Origin: Ichthyophis bannanicus
Taxonomy: Eukaryota; Chordata; Amphibia; Gymnophiona; Ichthyophiidae
Assembly: GCA_033557465.1 (NCBI GenBank)
Contig: CM066043.1
Location: forward strand, 110,536,278-110,600,277
Direction: 5' to 3'
DNA length: 64,000 bases
A model generated the notes under the pieces. It saw only the letters and a list, made by a program, of their open reading frames with translations, made no database searches and was not told where the DNA came from. Position numbers and translations under genes: made by a program. This document shows, in pieces, positions 31,646 through 43,114 of this stretch (position 1 is its first letter; the number at the start of each line of letters is the position of its first letter).

Positions 31646-32261
31646 TTTCCTATCTTTTAACCAGTTCCCAGTCCATAATAGGACATTGTCTCCTAACCCA
31701 TAACTCTAATTTTCTCAGGAGTCTCTCATGGAGGGACTCAAAGTGAAATTAGGCCTTACTTGCTAATTTTCTTTAATGGAGTTCCTCCAGTCCAGCCCAG
31801 ACAGATGGGTTCTGTCCATCCACCAGCAGTTGGAGATTGATTTATACAAATTTCTATTGATGAGCCACCATATTGAGAGAAGCCATCCCCCTTTGCCTGC
31901 AGTATCCTACTGTCAAAGCTGCTAGAAGCTTCTACCGATGAGAGGTTAGACTACACTAAACCAAAAAACCACCACCAAAAACAGATATCTCTATACAGCA
32001 CTGACCCTGTCAGACGTCCATTGTATAGTGCAGCCTTCAAGAACTGCTGTCTGACACTTTATTCCATTTCCTCTGATATCATTTTCCTTTTCCTTCTACA
32101 GGTTCTTTCATTGAATGAGTTATTTCTTTTTTTCCTGGAGAAGTCAAGCCTCGTCCATAACTCCCACTATGAGAGAAGAACCTCACTAGGCGATGCTCTC
32201 TGTAGGCTCGTCCTTGAGGGTGGGCTCACTATTTTGCAGAACAAAATAGTATGGGGGGGAT

Positions 32262-32350
32262 CTGGACTGGAGGGACTTCATGAAAGAAAATTAGCAGGTA
32301 AGATCTAATTTCACCTTCATCTATGTCCCTCCAGTCCAGTCCAGAAAGAC
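32262..32350. repeat. D5 internal complementary region
   Basis: Complement of the left tip (CTGGACTGGAGGGACTTC, then AAAATTAGCAGGTAAGATCT) followed by complement of the right tip (CATCTATGTCCCTCCAGTCC). Confidence 0.88.
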
Positions 32351-32412
32351 GATATCTACCACAGTAATACCTAAACATGGGAGGGACCCACGAGCTCTGC
32401 CCTCAAAACTTG

Positions 32413-33201
32413 CTAGCCGAACCTTGACTCTTGACTTGCCTGCATGTCCAACCTATAATGCTTGGTAAAAGTATGCAATGACGACCATTTTGCTACTCTA
32501 CAGATATCCACCGAAGGTACCAAACTGACATCCGACCAGGATATCGCCCGAGACCTAGTAGAATGTGCTCTCAAACCTTGTGGCACCAATCTACGTTTAA
32601 GGAGATATGCAGAAGTAATTGCTTCCTTCACCCATCTAGAAATGGAAACCTTGGAGGATGCCTTTCCCTTACGTGACCCTCCAAACAGCACGAACAAACT
32701 CTCCGATCTCCTGAATGCCTGTTTGCGCTTGAGATAACATTTCAGTACACTGCGTACATCCAACTTCAGGAGCCGCTGGTCCTCAGCGCCAGCCCCCTCG
32801 CCTCCAAAGACAGGGAGAGAAAGACTACCTGACTGACATGAAAAGGAGTCACCACATTTGGCAGAAAAGATGCATCGAGCCGAACAAATGACCACTAAGA
32901 CCACCACCTTTAGTGTCAGATCCTTCAGGGAAGCCCTCTTCAACATCTCAAAAGGAGCCATCGTCAACCCTGACAGAACGAGGTCGAGATCCCACAAGGG
33001 AACCATCGCCAAAACCGATGGTTGAACCTGCTTCACCACCCACAAGAAGCGACAAATATCCGAATGAGCCACCAGAGGCATGCCATGTATCTTCCCCCGG
33101 TAACAGACCAAAGCTGCCACCTGCACGCCGAGGGAATTCAAGGCCAAGTCCTTTTCCAGCCCAGCCTGCAAAAACAATATATCCACCACCGATGCTCCCA
33201 A
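32413..33201 (-). pseudogene. D5 tyrosine recombinase, deleted core
   Basis: Recognisable relative of the D2 recombinase: LDLVLSGLTMAPFEMLKRAS, SRKGKASSKVSISRWVKEAI, RAHSTRSRAISW (His-x-x-Arg) and FTKHYRLDM (tyrosine). The first catalytic Arg region reads ICSARCIF and then skips about 40 residues present in D2, so the core is internally deleted and inactive. Confidence 0.82.
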
Positions 33202-33267
33202 GGAACAAAAAGCATGCTCCGTGCACCCTGCCTTTGTGCCGCGCTATCCCATGCAGGATCCATCCTA

Positions 33268-34232
33268 TCAGTGCCTATTGGGGAAACACATACAACAGAC
33301 CCTCCTGTGGGCAGGGATGCACCAGGCATCCAGTTCTTCTGACATTCTCTCCCTGCACCAACTGAAGAAGCAACTGGCCATAGCATTCTCCCAGGAGGCC
33401 GTGACGTCCATCACTGGTTGCCCCCACCGGCGCACAATCCCGAACATCAAGCTCTCTAGCGCCCATGCCACTGGGTCCAGGTGGTGTCGGCTGAGGAAAT
33501 CAGCCTGCACGTTGTCTTTGCCTGCTACGTGAGCTGCCGACAGCACCACCACGTGCCTCTTGGCCCACTAAAGTATGGGCACAATCTCCTCCATGAGCAC
33601 GACACTGCCCGTGTTCCCTTATCTGTTTAGATACGCAACTGTCGAGGCATTGTCCGAGAATGCTCTCACCGCTTTGCCTTCTAGTATCAGAGCAAACTGT
33701 TGCATAGCCATCCATATCACTCTGATCTCCAACTGATTTATCGACCAGGTGTTCTCCTTTGGCGACCAGTGCCCCCGAATCACCTGAATCAAGTAATATC
33801 CTCCCCCGCCGTACAGGCTGGCATCCATCGTGACCACCTTCAAAGTTGGTTTCATCAACGGTACCCCATGGCTGAGACTGGTCCTGCTCAACCACCAACT
33901 CAGGTCGACCTTCACTTCCCTTGGACACTGAAGCCTCCTGGACAAGGGGTGCAGCTGAGGGGACCAGAGGGCAACAATGCCCTCTGCAACTGTCTCATGT
34001 GCACTCCAGCCCTGGAAACTAAATCTAGCACCGCAGCCATCAGCAAGTAATGCCACACCGATGGGGCTGCCATCCACAAAAACTGCCACAGCAAGTGCTG
34101 CAACTTGTCTATCCTGTTGTTCGGCAGGAACACACTTCCGCTCAATGTGTCAAACTGTGCTCCTAGATAAATGAGCTGCTGCATATGAGACAGCATGCTC
34201 TTTGCCGGATTGATTACCCAACCTAGGTCCTG
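33268..34232 (-). pseudogene. D5 RT end, RNase H and Dam-like region
   Basis: Fragments in several frames: LGWVINPAKSMLSHMQQLIY (RT connection), VTMDASLYGGGGYYL, NQLEIRVIWMAMQQFAL and FSDNASTVAYLNR (RNase H), then VMDVTASWENAMASCFFSW, which aligns with the Dam-like part of D2. Stops and shifts are frequent. Confidence 0.78.
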
Positions 34233-34382
34233 CAGGTAGAGCTGAGGATAGTATCTGAATTCAAAGAAAAATGGGACAAACAGACGATCTCTAAAGGAAA
34301 AAAGGGGACCGTTATAGTGGTTAATATGGAAGGACAAACTAGATAGGCCATGTGGTCTTTTTCTGTAGTCATGTTTCTAGGA
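34233..34382 (-). repeat. Short insertion inside D5 RT
   Basis: About 150 bp that break the RT frame between TFLE and LQDLGWVINP, which are adjacent in related copies. It ends ATGTGGTCTTTTTCTGTAGT and CATGTTTCTAG. I cannot name the family; orientation is uncertain. Confidence 0.5.
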
Positions 34383-35200
34383 AGGTGATCACTTTTTGCG
34401 TTACCACACAACTCTCCTCAATGGACTTTGCCCGAATGAGCCAATCGTCCAAGTAGGGATATACGAGAATCCCCTGCTTTTGTAGGGATGCCACGGCCAT
34501 GACCATGATGAAGGTACACGGAGCTGTAGCTAGCCCAAAATGAAGGTCTTGGAACTGAAAATGCCCCACGGGTGTCGTAAACCTCAGGAACCTCTGATGA
34601 TCGAGTCGGATGGGAATATGCAGATAAACCTTGGTGAAATCTAAGGCTGTCAGAAAGTCCCCGTCTTTCACTGCGACTATGACTGAGTGCAGTGTCTCCA
34701 TATGAAAGTGTGGAACCCGAAGTGCTCTGTTGACGTACTTGAGGTCTAGAATGCATTGAAATGTGCCCTCTTTCTTGGACACTACGAAATAGATGGAGTA
34801 TCCACCTAGCTCACACTGGTCAGCTGGCACCGGCCCGACCGTCTGTAGCTCCAATAGGTGCTGTAGCATCTCTCGCACTGCCGCTGCCTCTCCTGGTGCT
34901 GGACACGGGGAACACCATGAATGCATCCTCCAACGGGTGCTGAAACTCTAGTGTATAGCCTTTGCGCACAACCTCCAGAACCCACCGATCCGAGGTGATA
35001 TAGATCCAGGAGCTGTAGAACCTCTGCAACCTTCCTCTGATCAGGTCCATCGGCTCCCAGATCCCCCACGTTTCATTGTAACTTTTTTGCAGAGTTGAAG
35101 GAAGTCGCATAATATCCGTGGACTGTCCCACTACCTCAAAAGGGCTGCCCTCTATAGGGAAACAGAAACAGACCCACTGCACCAGGGCAAAATGCATTGC
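34383..35200 (-). pseudogene. D5 RT, N-terminal part
   Basis: The frame 34926-34383 shows YFVVSKKEGTFQCILDLKY, DFLTALDFTKVYLHIPI, HFGLATAPCTF and catalytic YPYLDDWLIRAKS with both aspartates kept. The upstream ITSDRWVLEVVRKGYTLEF block is in another frame, so at least one frameshift lies near 34930. Confidence 0.82.
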
Positions 35201-35259
35201 CCGAAAACAGCGAAAATTCTGTGCTCCTCCACGACCTTGCTGTGGCTGACCTCCGCCAT

Positions 35260-36665
35260 ATAGCTTGTCCTCTGGTAGTCAGGCCTCTTTGGTGTCTCCA
35301 ATCTCCTTAACCAACTCTTTCAGAGCTTCTCCAAACAAGAGCTTGCCCATGAATGGCAACTTGCTCAACCCGATCTTGGATACCACATCTGCCGACCAAT
35401 TTCACAACCAGAGGAAGCGTCTAGCCACGACCACCAGAGCCATGCTCCTAGAGGATGCACAAACTAGGACATAGCACAAATCTGTTAGAAAATCGGGGAG
35501 GGGGGGGGGACTCCAGCTTGGCCAGCTGCCCTGGTTCTGTGTTTGCTTCGTGGAACAACCCGGGTAGGGCCTGCACCCAGCGCATGCAGGCTCTTGCCAC
35601 ATATGTCCCCCCAATGGAAGCCAGCGGCAAAAGAAAGTTAACCGCAAAAGTCTGCTTTAGGAGCGACTCCAACCAATGGTCTTGCGGATCATTCAGACCC
35701 GCTCCCCCTTTGACTGGGATGGTCATCTTCTTTGTTACTGCGGTAATCAAAGCATCCACCTTTGGATTCTTAAACAGCTCTCTCCGCCAGAGGCACTGGG
35801 TACAGATGGGCCATAGCCCGACCACCCCTGAGACTAGCCTCAGGGAGGTCCGATCCCGCCTCTATCATCTGCATAATTGCTTTATGCACCGGAAAGGAAT
35901 TCTGCAGAGACGGAATCACCTGCAGGAGAGGGTCCTCCGCCATCCTAACAGGAAGATTCAAGGCCCCCAGCAAGCTCATAATGAGTGCCAATAGCTCTTC
36001 TTTCTTGAACACTCTATGGATGGGCCTTCCCCTCTTCTTCAAGACGTGCAGTCCCTCTTCTTCAAGAGCTCCCATGTCTAGCTCCTCCTGAAGGCCCGAG
36101 GATCCCTCTCCCAGATCCTCCACCTCTTTGGATCCCTTGGAAAGCTGCTGCTCCCCCCTAGTCATCTTCCTGCACTCTCTTGTGCTTGGGGATCCCCCAC
36201 ACAGGATCTGGCAAGACCCACTTGGCCCCTGAAGCCTGAGAAGCAGCCCCCGCCTGCCCACAATTCTGACCCTTCTCTCTGTCCAGTCTATATGCTCTAT
36301 TCAGCAAGAGGATGAACTCTGGAGAAAAAAGGGCACTGTCCTCTAGCTGACCACCCCTCCGAACCTCCAAGAGCTCATCGCCCATGTCTGCGCCCGCCCA
36401 TGCGTTTAACTTGCCGGCGGGAGCAGATCTCTCTGGAGACAAAATAGCCGCCAATGAGAAAGCACAGGAAAACTCCTGCTGCCGTGAAACGTCCTCCACT
36501 AGCTGCTCCTGCCCCTCCAAGAGACCTTATAGAGCTACCGTCAGCCCTAGAATAGTCCTGCTCCAGCAGCCGGCTTTCCCTCTCACAGGCCTTGCAGCAC
36601 CCCACCTGCGAGAGGGAACTCTGGCACGCACCACACATTGCACATGTTGCCTTCGCTCCCGGCAT
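35260..36665 (-). pseudogene. D5 gag, several frameshifts
   Basis: Starts MPGAKATCAMCGACQSSLSQ at 36665, with paired cysteines as in D2. Three shifted segments follow: an acidic Glu/Gly-rich part, FKKEELLALIMSLLGALNLP with AIMQMIEAGSDLPEASLRG, and AMAHLYPV with PKVDALITAVTKKMTIPV. These align in order with D2 gag. The C-terminal Arg/Gly region is poorly kept. Confidence 0.78.
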
Positions 36666-37012
36666 CGTTCACACGTACCACACCAAACATCTGGACAATT
36701 TAAAACTGCTGGCTTGATTCTTGCACAAGTGCCCCGACTGTCCAAACACCCACCGTTAGAGCCAAATCTCTGCCTTCCTCTGTAGCAGCTGACCTGATCA
36801 GAGGCTGCCGCCACTGCTGGAATCACCGATGCTGACAATGGCTCGCGGTGTCCCACAGAGGTTTCTCACCACCCACTGAAGGGCTCCACATAAGACTGCT
36901 TCACTCCTTTGTGCACTTTAACATTCCCCTTTAAGTCGTTCCTCTCTTAATTTGTTTTTGCGCAGTCAGGCTTATCATTGTCAAATTTCTTTAGCCAAAT
37001 CCTAAACTATCA
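36666..37012 (-). other. D5 5' leader, interrupted by D6
   Basis: Leader between D5 gag and its right terminal repeat. No gene is seen. It is interrupted at 37013 by D6 and the terminal repeat resumes at 42640. Confidence 0.55.
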
Positions 37013-37045
37013 AGCACAGTTACTTACCTGGGAACAGCAGGAATT

Positions 37046-37175
37046 AGTCCTCACATATGGGTACGTCGGTACCGACGGAGCCTGAGCGGGAAAGCTCCCC
37101 AGCTTCCCAGAAGGAAAGCTTTTGGGGCCTCCCACCGCGCTGCCTTCCCGCCTTCCTGACCAACTCTCCTCAGTT
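37046..37175. repeat. D6 left inverted terminal repeat
   Basis: Reverse complement of 42479-42616, apart from an 8-base deletion. It includes the GTACGTCGGTACCGACGG palindromic block. Confidence 0.92.
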
Positions 37176-37257
37176 CGAGTTTATAGCTGAGACAATAGAG
37201 AGAGAAAAGGAAGAGAGAGAGAGAGAGATACAACTCCTAGGGGAGGTGGGCGGGTTT

Positions 37258-37352
37258 TGAGGACTAATTCCTGCTGTTCCCAGAGATCACCTGTTACAGG
37301 TAAGTAACTGTGCTATCTCCAGGAACAAGCAAGAATAAGTCCTCACATATGG
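37258..37352. repeat. D6 internal complementary region
   Basis: Complement of the left tip (CACCTGTTACAGGTAAGTAA region) joined to complement of the right tip (TATCTCCAGGAACAAGCAAG). Confidence 0.92.
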
Positions 37353-37466
37353 GGACTCCCTAGCTAAGATGCCCGGGAGATCCCCTGAAGGGTATCAGAC
37401 CCTGAAAGGTTCTTCATCTTCCTATGGATCTCAGGCATCCATTCAGGGAAGGTGGGCTGGAGTTGT

Positions 37467-38550
37467 TCAAGAATGGAACAGGTGTCTGAGGACAGCCTGA
37501 CCAAACAAGGCATCCCGGCGGGAGTCCTTGTCCAAACAGTAATGGGCTGTAAAGGTATGAACCGAGGCCCAGGTGGCTGCTCGACAGATCTGGTCAATGG
37601 ACACAGAGTTTAAATGAGCCATAGAGGTGGCCATGGCCCTCACGTTGTGAGCGGTGACATGGCCCTCCAGAGAAAGGTTCTTACTCTGGTAAGCAAAAGA
37701 GATACACTGAGCAATCCAATTGGAGAGTGTTCTTTTGGAGACTGGAAGTCCTAAATGAGAAGGATCAAAAGCAACAAAAAGCTGAGAAGACTTTCGATGT
37801 TGCTGTGTCCTGTGGAGGTAAAAGGCAAGAGCTCTTTTACAATCTAGAGTATGAAGGTTCCTTTCTGCACTGGATGCATGAGGAGCTGGAAAAAAGACAG
37901 GTAAATATACCTCTTGACTAAGATGAAAAGGGGAGACCACTTTAGGCATAAAGTGAGGATTTGTCCTAAGGACTACCTTATCATGATGGAACCTTGTATA
38001 AGGTGGATTAGCCACTAAGGCCTGCAGTTCACTGATGCGGCGAGCTGAAGTGACTGCAATGAGGAAAATAACCTTCCAGGAAAGAAATTTCAAGGAGGTA
38101 GTGGCTAAGGGTTCAAAAGGTGGCTTCATAAGCTAACCAAGAACCAAGTTTAAGTCCCATGCCACCGGAGGAGGTCGAATGGGAGGTTTAGTTAAAGTTA
38201 GGCCTCTCATGAATCTTGCAATAAGAGGATGAGAGGAAACAGGTTGTCCATTGATGGGCTTAAGTGATGCCGCAATAGCACTCAAATGGACTCTTACTGA
38301 ATTTGTTTTGAGTCCTGCATTGGAGAGATGCAGGAGATATTCCAAAAGAGAATTCAATGGGAGTGCCAGAGGGTTAAGACCCTTTTGAGCACACCAAATG
38401 GAAAATCTTTTCCATTTAAAAGCGTAAGAACGCCTAGTGGAAGGTTTCCTAAAGGCATGTAGGATATCCTTCACTTGCTGCGAAAGACTGAAGTGTTGGA
38501 GGTCTAGGCCTTCAGTAACCAAACTCTGAGGTGAAGGGACTTGGGGTTTG
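37467..38550 (-). pseudogene. D6 tyrosine recombinase, single nonsense codon
   Basis: Complete recombinase order: YAFKWKRFSIWCAQKG, LKTNSVRVHLSAIAAS, Arg in AVTSARRISELQAL, His-x-x-Arg in TAHNVRAMATS and tyrosine in FTAHYCLDKD, ending VLRHLFHS at 37467. The sole break is TAG at 38133-38135, where a glutamine (CAG) is likely ancestral. The frame is open upstream far into RNase H. Otherwise all catalytic residues are present. Confidence 0.9.
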
Positions 38551-40558
38551 GGTGCCACAAAGTCCCCTCCTCCTGAGACAGAAGGTCTGGAGCCGCTCCC
38601 AAGTCCAGGGAGGGGGCTTGGGAGAGATGCAGAGGTAGAGGGTACCACACTTGGCGTGGCCAGCGTGGAGCTATGAGGATCATGGACCCTTGATCCCTTT
38701 GAAGTTTGAACAGAGTCTTGGGAATCAAAGGAATGGGTGGAAAGGCATACAGGAAACCCTGACCCCAATGCAGGAGGAAGGCATCCTTGGTCTGAACTCC
38801 CTGACACGGAATTCTGGAACAGAACCGGGGAAGTTTGGCATTCCACGGACTTGCAAAGAGGTCTATGTCCGGGGTTCCCCATTTCTGGAAGATTCGGAGT
38901 ACCTGATCCATGTGCAGGGACCACTCGTGTGGAAGCAGAACTCGACTGAGTCTGTCTGCCCAAGAGTTTTGGATTCCTGGAAGATATACTGCCAGGAGAT
39001 GGATTTGATGCTCTCTGGCGAAGGCCCATAATCTTAGAGCTTCGTTGCAAAGCGACAGAGAGCCAGTCCCTCCTTGTTTGTTTATGTAAAACATGTCTAC
39101 TTGATTGTCCGTGTGAATAAGGACTGTCATGTTGCTGAGGAGGGTATGAAAAACTTTGAGAGCTAGAAAGATTGCTCGAAGTTCCAAGTGGTTGATATGA
39201 AGGGTGGTCTCCTGTGGAGACCAAGTGCCCTGAGTGGAGAGATCTTGGAGATGAGCCCCCCAACCTGTTTGGGAGGCATCTGTTGTGAGGGTTGCTTGGG
39301 GCAACAATGGTTGAAAGGGGGCCCCCAACAACAGATTTTGAGTGGATATCCACCATTGGAGAGACCAAAAGAGACGACTGGAGTTTGCTATTTGGTCTGA
39401 GAGAGCTCCTGATGCTTGAGTCCACTGGGTGAATAAAGTCCATTGAGCTGCTCTCATATGTAGGCGAGCATAAGGCACCACATGCACTGTGGAGGCCATG
39501 TGGCCTAATAGTTGTAGCATCTCTCTGGCAGTCAAGTGGCTTCTGGACTGAGTCTGAGAGGCTAAGTGCACTAGACGTTGGCAACGGGCCTGAGCTAGAT
39601 AGGCCCTTGCAGTGTTGGTATCCAACCAGGCCCCTATGAATTCTAGGGATTGAGTAGGGGTGAGTTGGGACTTTGGTAGATTGATCACAAGTCCCAGATA
39701 CTGTAGAATTCGCCTGGTGCGATCCAGGGAAGTCTGAGCCTCGGACTGAGACGGAGCTCGGATGAGCCAGTCGTCCAGGTATGGGAAGACAAAAATTCCC
39801 AGGGCGTGTAGAAATGCAGCTACTATTGCCATGCATTTGGTAAATACCCTTGGAGCAGAGGCTAGACCGAAGGGAAGTACTCTGTATTGGAAATGTTTTC
39901 CCTGGAACAGGAACCGTAGGAATTTTCTGTGGGATGGATGGATGAGTATATGTGTGTACGCATCCTTGAGATCTAGAGAACAAAGCCAATCCTGACTCTG
40001 TAGGTATGGAAGGAGAGTACCTAGAGAAAGCATCTTGAATTTCTCCTTGTATAGAAATTTGTTCAATTCTCTGAGATCCAGAATGGGTCTGTACCCCCCT
40101 GTTTTCTTGGGAATGAGAAAAGAAGGGGAGTAAAAACCTGACCCCTGTTGAGGAAGAGGAACCTCTTCTATTGCCTTTTGGGCGAGAAGAGTGGTCACCT
40201 CCTGACCCAACAGGTCTAGGAGAGATGGGGGAGAATTGAAACTTCTCACCATGGTATGGGAAGGAAGGTTGGAGAAATGTAGTTTGTAGCCCTCTCTGAT
40301 GATAGAGAGGGTCCATTGCTCTGATGTGATTTGCTCCCATCTGGGAGCAAAATGAGTTAACCTTCCTGGAATGGTGAGAGGTTCTGGATGTTTTAGAGCC
40401 AGAAAGGTTAAGTTCTCTAGTTTTAAGTCAAAAACCCTGAGGGGGTTGGGACTGTTGGGCTGTAGCAGCCCCTGCAGGTTTTGCCCTGGGCTGTTTAGGC
40501 TGCTGACGCTTAGGAGCAAAGCGAGCTGCAGAAGATTGTTGGCCAGTATTTGTGGCAA
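38504..40558 (-). CDS. D6 RT-RNase H-methyltransferase-like protein, intact
   Basis: 684 codons without a stop. RT: FLIPKKTGGYRPILDLREL near residue 150, WLCSLDLKDAYTHILIHP, FGLASAPRVFTK and catalytic FPYLDDWLIRAP near residue 262. RNase H follows with TLTTDASQTGWGAHL (about 429), LELRAIFLALKVF and VLIHTDNQVDMFYINKQ. The C-terminal part has DIDLFASPWNAKLPRFCSR and YAFPPIPLIPKTLF (about 606), matching the degenerate Dam-like region. It overlaps gag (stop at 40428) by about 130 bases. It makes cDNA and removes the RNA template. Confidence 0.92.
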   Translation of the reverse strand: MPQILANNLLQLALLLSVSSLNSPGQNLQGLLQPNSPNPLRVFDLKLENLTFLALKHPEPLTIPGRLTHFAPRWEQITSEQWTLSIIREGYKLHFSNLPSHTMVRSFNSPPSLLDLLGQEVTTLLAQKAIEEVPLPQQGSGFYSPSFLIPKKTGGYRPILDLRELNKFLYKEKFKMLSLGTLLPYLQSQDWLCSLDLKDAYTHILIHPSHRKFLRFLFQGKHFQYRVLPFGLASAPRVFTKCMAIVAAFLHALGIFVFPYLDDWLIRAPSQSEAQTSLDRTRRILQYLGLVINLPKSQLTPTQSLEFIGAWLDTNTARAYLAQARCQRLVHLASQTQSRSHLTAREMLQLLGHMASTVHVVPYARLHMRAAQWTLFTQWTQASGALSDQIANSSRLFWSLQWWISTQNLLLGAPFQPLLPQATLTTDASQTGWGAHLQDLSTQGTWSPQETTLHINHLELRAIFLALKVFHTLLSNMTVLIHTDNQVDMFYINKQGGTGSLSLCNEALRLWAFAREHQIHLLAVYLPGIQNSWADRLSRVLLPHEWSLHMDQVLRIFQKWGTPDIDLFASPWNAKLPRFCSRIPCQGVQTKDAFLLHWGQGFLYAFPPIPLIPKTLFKLQRDQGSMILIAPRWPRQVWYPLPLHLSQAPSLDLGAAPDLLSQEEGTLWHPNPKSLHLRVWLLKA

Positions 40559-42256
40559 ATCTGGCCTTCTTGTAGAAAGGCTTTTTGAAAGATTTCTTCT
40601 TGACAGGGGTAGAGGTAGACTTAGAAAGTCTATCTAAAGCAGCATTTTCTGCATCCATTTGAGTGGCTTTGATTTGCCACTCCTTACCAAACAGATTCTC
40701 ACCTGTACAGGGCAAATTTCCCAACCCATCCTGGACCCAGGGTTCTAGGTTAGAGGCCTGGAGCCAAGCAATTCTGCGAGCCGCTATGGCAATACCTGAG
40801 GCTCTGCTAGCACCCTCAAAGGAGTCAAAGGCTGCTCTGTTGGAGAACTTTGAAATATCTTGGGTATGCTTCAGCAAAAGAAGGAACTCCTCCTTTCTAT
40901 CCTCTGGGATAAAGGGGAGAAAATGGCGTATTTTTAATGCAATTTCCTTGAGAAACATGCCCATATAGAGGCTGTATGAGTTGATTCTGCCAATAAGCAT
41001 ACTTGCTTGGAAGATTTTTCTTCCAAAAGCATCCAGAGTCCTACATTCTCTTCCTGGGGGAGTAGAAGAGTGTCTTTTAGTACTCTTGATCCTTTTCATA
41101 GCTGACTGCACCACGATGGAGTGGTGCGGGAGCTGAGTTTTTTGAAAGCCAGGAGAAGGGGGGACACGATACATGGTGTCCAGACGACGAGAATGTGGAG
41201 ATAGGGTGAGAGGAGTCTCCCATAAGTCCATCATGTGTTCTTGAAGAATTTCATGGATGGGCAAGGTGACTGCCTCTTTGGGAACCTTAGAGTATCCTAA
41301 AATGTCTAACTTTTTTGCTCTAGGTTCTTTTTCAGAGGATACAGAAATAGAAAGACCTTTAGCTACTTCAATGATGAAGTCTTGAAAGGATAAATCCTCT
41401 GGAGGAGACATCCTCCTCTTTGGAGAAGAGGGCTCCTCAGGTAGAGTAAGGGATACTTCAGCAGAGTCATCTGATGAATCAGAATCATCAGAAGACTCAA
41501 AGTATCGTCTGTTTGCTTCCAGGGATCGATAAGCGTATCGACCGGTATCGACATCGGGGGGTACCCGGAACCGGATCGGTATCGGGAAAAACCCCGGAAC
41601 CGGGAACCGGAATCGGTATCCTGGTCGATGTGGATGGCCTGGGTACCGGTATCAGTTGTGGTACCGGAACCGGAGTCGGTACCGCAGGGTGCGGTACCGA
41701 GGGCGTCGCAGCCTTAATAAAAGCCGAAATGGCCTGCTGCAATGGATTGAACTGTATGATCCATGGACGCCACGACTGTCTGGATGTCGGTACCGGATGA
41801 TTGAGCCGGTACCCCAGAACAGTCTAACAGGTGATCGGTCGAGGCCGTGCCATCGATGTCAACCTGTAACCCCATAGGAGGAGCTTTGGAAGCCGGAGCT
41901 TCCCGCCGGGGTTGTTTGGCTGGGGCAGGGTCCTCAGGGTCAAGCCCAGGGGTATCTCGATACTTAGAGGGAGATTTGCCCTTTGAGGACCTGCCAGAGG
42001 AATGTTTGGTTACCTGAGATCCATCAGGAGAGGAAGACCTGGAAGATGTCGATGCTGGAGTATCTGTAGAAAACAGCATGTGAAACTTGGCTGCCCGGTT
42101 CTGTAAGCCACGTTTAGACATCAAAGAACAGGATGGGCAATCCGGAATGGAATGGTCAGGCCCCAAACATTTAAGACACCATTCATGGGTGTCTGTGACT
42201 GAAATAGTACCGCTGCACTTGGTGCATTTTTTAAAACCAGAGGCTTGTTTCTCCAT
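40428..42256 (-). pseudogene. D6 gag, frameshifted in the middle
   Basis: Starts MEKQASGFKKCTKCSGTISV at 42256, with zinc spacing ending LGPDHSIPDCPSC. The frame ends at 41714 and the sequence continues in another (SAFIKAATPSVPHPAVPTPV and a proline-valine repeat region, 41742-41497). A third frame covers 41411-40428 with the helical core (LPHHSIVVQSAMKRIKSTK, YMGMFLKEIALKIRHFL) and the basic tail ending QSQPPQGF. Two frameshifts therefore disable it. Confidence 0.85.
41520..41720. repeat. GGTACCGG-rich repetitive part of D6 gag
   Basis: Dense repeats of CGGTATCG, GGTACCGG and GGAACCGG units encode the Pro-Val-Pro repeats. The same words are found in the D6 terminal repeats (TCGGTACCGACG). 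Repeat slippage here probably caused the gag frameshifts. Confidence 0.6.
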
Positions 42257-42478
42257 GAGGGAGAATTAGTGAAGGCCTAAAGGCCTCACAGAACTAACAC
42301 ACCAAGTGAGGGAAAAAAGATTTTTTTTTTTTTTTTTTTTTAAGAAATAAAGGAAAAAAGACTGGCGGTACCGGTCTGGAATCGGGGAAGGCAGACACGC
42401 GGCCAAAGAAATAAATTAAAATAACAACTTCTTCAGCGGTGACAGGAACATGACCTGCTGGCTCCGCGGAAAAAGAAG

Positions 42479-42616
42479 AACTGAGGAGAGTTGGTCAGGA
42501 AGGCGGGAAGGCAGCGCGCATGCGCAGTGGGAGGCCCCAAAAGCTTTCCTTCTGGGAAGCTGGGGAGCTTTCCCGCTCAGGCTCCGTCGGTACCGACGTA
42601 CCCATATGTGAGGACT
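42479..42616. repeat. D6 right inverted terminal repeat
   Basis: 138 bp partner of 37046-37175. It keeps the NRF-1-like GCGCGCATGCGCAGTG core around 42513-42528 at the sense 5' end. Confidence 0.92.
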
Positions 42617-42846
42617 TATTCCTGCTTGTTCCTGGAGATAAATAAATACCACTAGATGGGCCTCAATCTCAGACAGAGAACTGTCTGTACATCCACCAAC
42701 TGCTGGAGACTGACAATACTGCAAGCAAAGGGGGATGACCTCTTTCTATATGGTGACTCATCACTAGAAATTTGCATAAGTCTGTCTCCAGCTGCTGGTG
42801 GATGGACACAACCTGTCTTTGACTGGACTGGAGGGATGTGGATGAA

Positions 42847-43114
42847 ATCTAGATACACTGTATCAACTGGCTCAGCCTTATCCACATATTTATTAAACTA
42901 TTTAAAAAAAATCTACCACATTGATAAGGAAAGACCTTACTTTACTAAATCCATGTTGGCTCTGACCTATTAAAATACATCTATCCATAAGGCAAGCAAT
43001 TGTGTTTTTCAAGATAACCCACAAGTCACCCCAATTAAGAGCCTGTATCTTTCCACAGTATGTACAGACAAGCCATTTCATACATTTCTGCCTGTCCCAT
43101 AAATGACCTCTGAC
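42847..43114. other. Host intron next to exon 43115-43258
   Basis: AT-rich with no feature recognised. It contains the 5' splice donor of the adjacent exon at 43114-43113. Confidence 0.45.

Larger units (their letters stand above)
37013..42639 (-). mobile_element. DIRS retrotransposon D6 (family I), near-intact pol
   Basis: Complete, about 5.63 kb, minus-strand coding, inserted in the D5 leader. Terminal repeats are 37046-37175 and 42479-42616. The left one lacks 8 bases that form the NRF-1-like core in the right one. The internal complementary region is about 37258-37352. RT-RNase H is open for 684 codons, recombinase has a single stop, and gag has frameshifts. The left tip carries CAG|GTAAGT on the minus strand (37030-37022). 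Confidence 0.95.
31743..42846 (-). mobile_element. DIRS retrotransposon D5 (family II), split by D6
   Basis: Minus-strand coding. The left terminal repeat (about 31787-31925) and right one (about 42690-42830) share CAGTCCAG, GTCCATCCACCAGCAG and CATCCCCCTTTGC blocks as inverted copies. The internal complementary region is 32262-32350. Without D6 it is about 5.5 kb. Order in sense: gag (36665 down), RT-RNase H (35200 to 33268), recombinase (33201-32413). It is heavily decayed and contains a further 150-bp insertion at 34233-34382. Relative of D2. Confidence 0.92.

Noticed and set aside
37199..37230. The (GA)n run in the D6 leader as a regulatory GAGA site
   Set aside because: It is a short microsatellite with no equivalent in the other copies.
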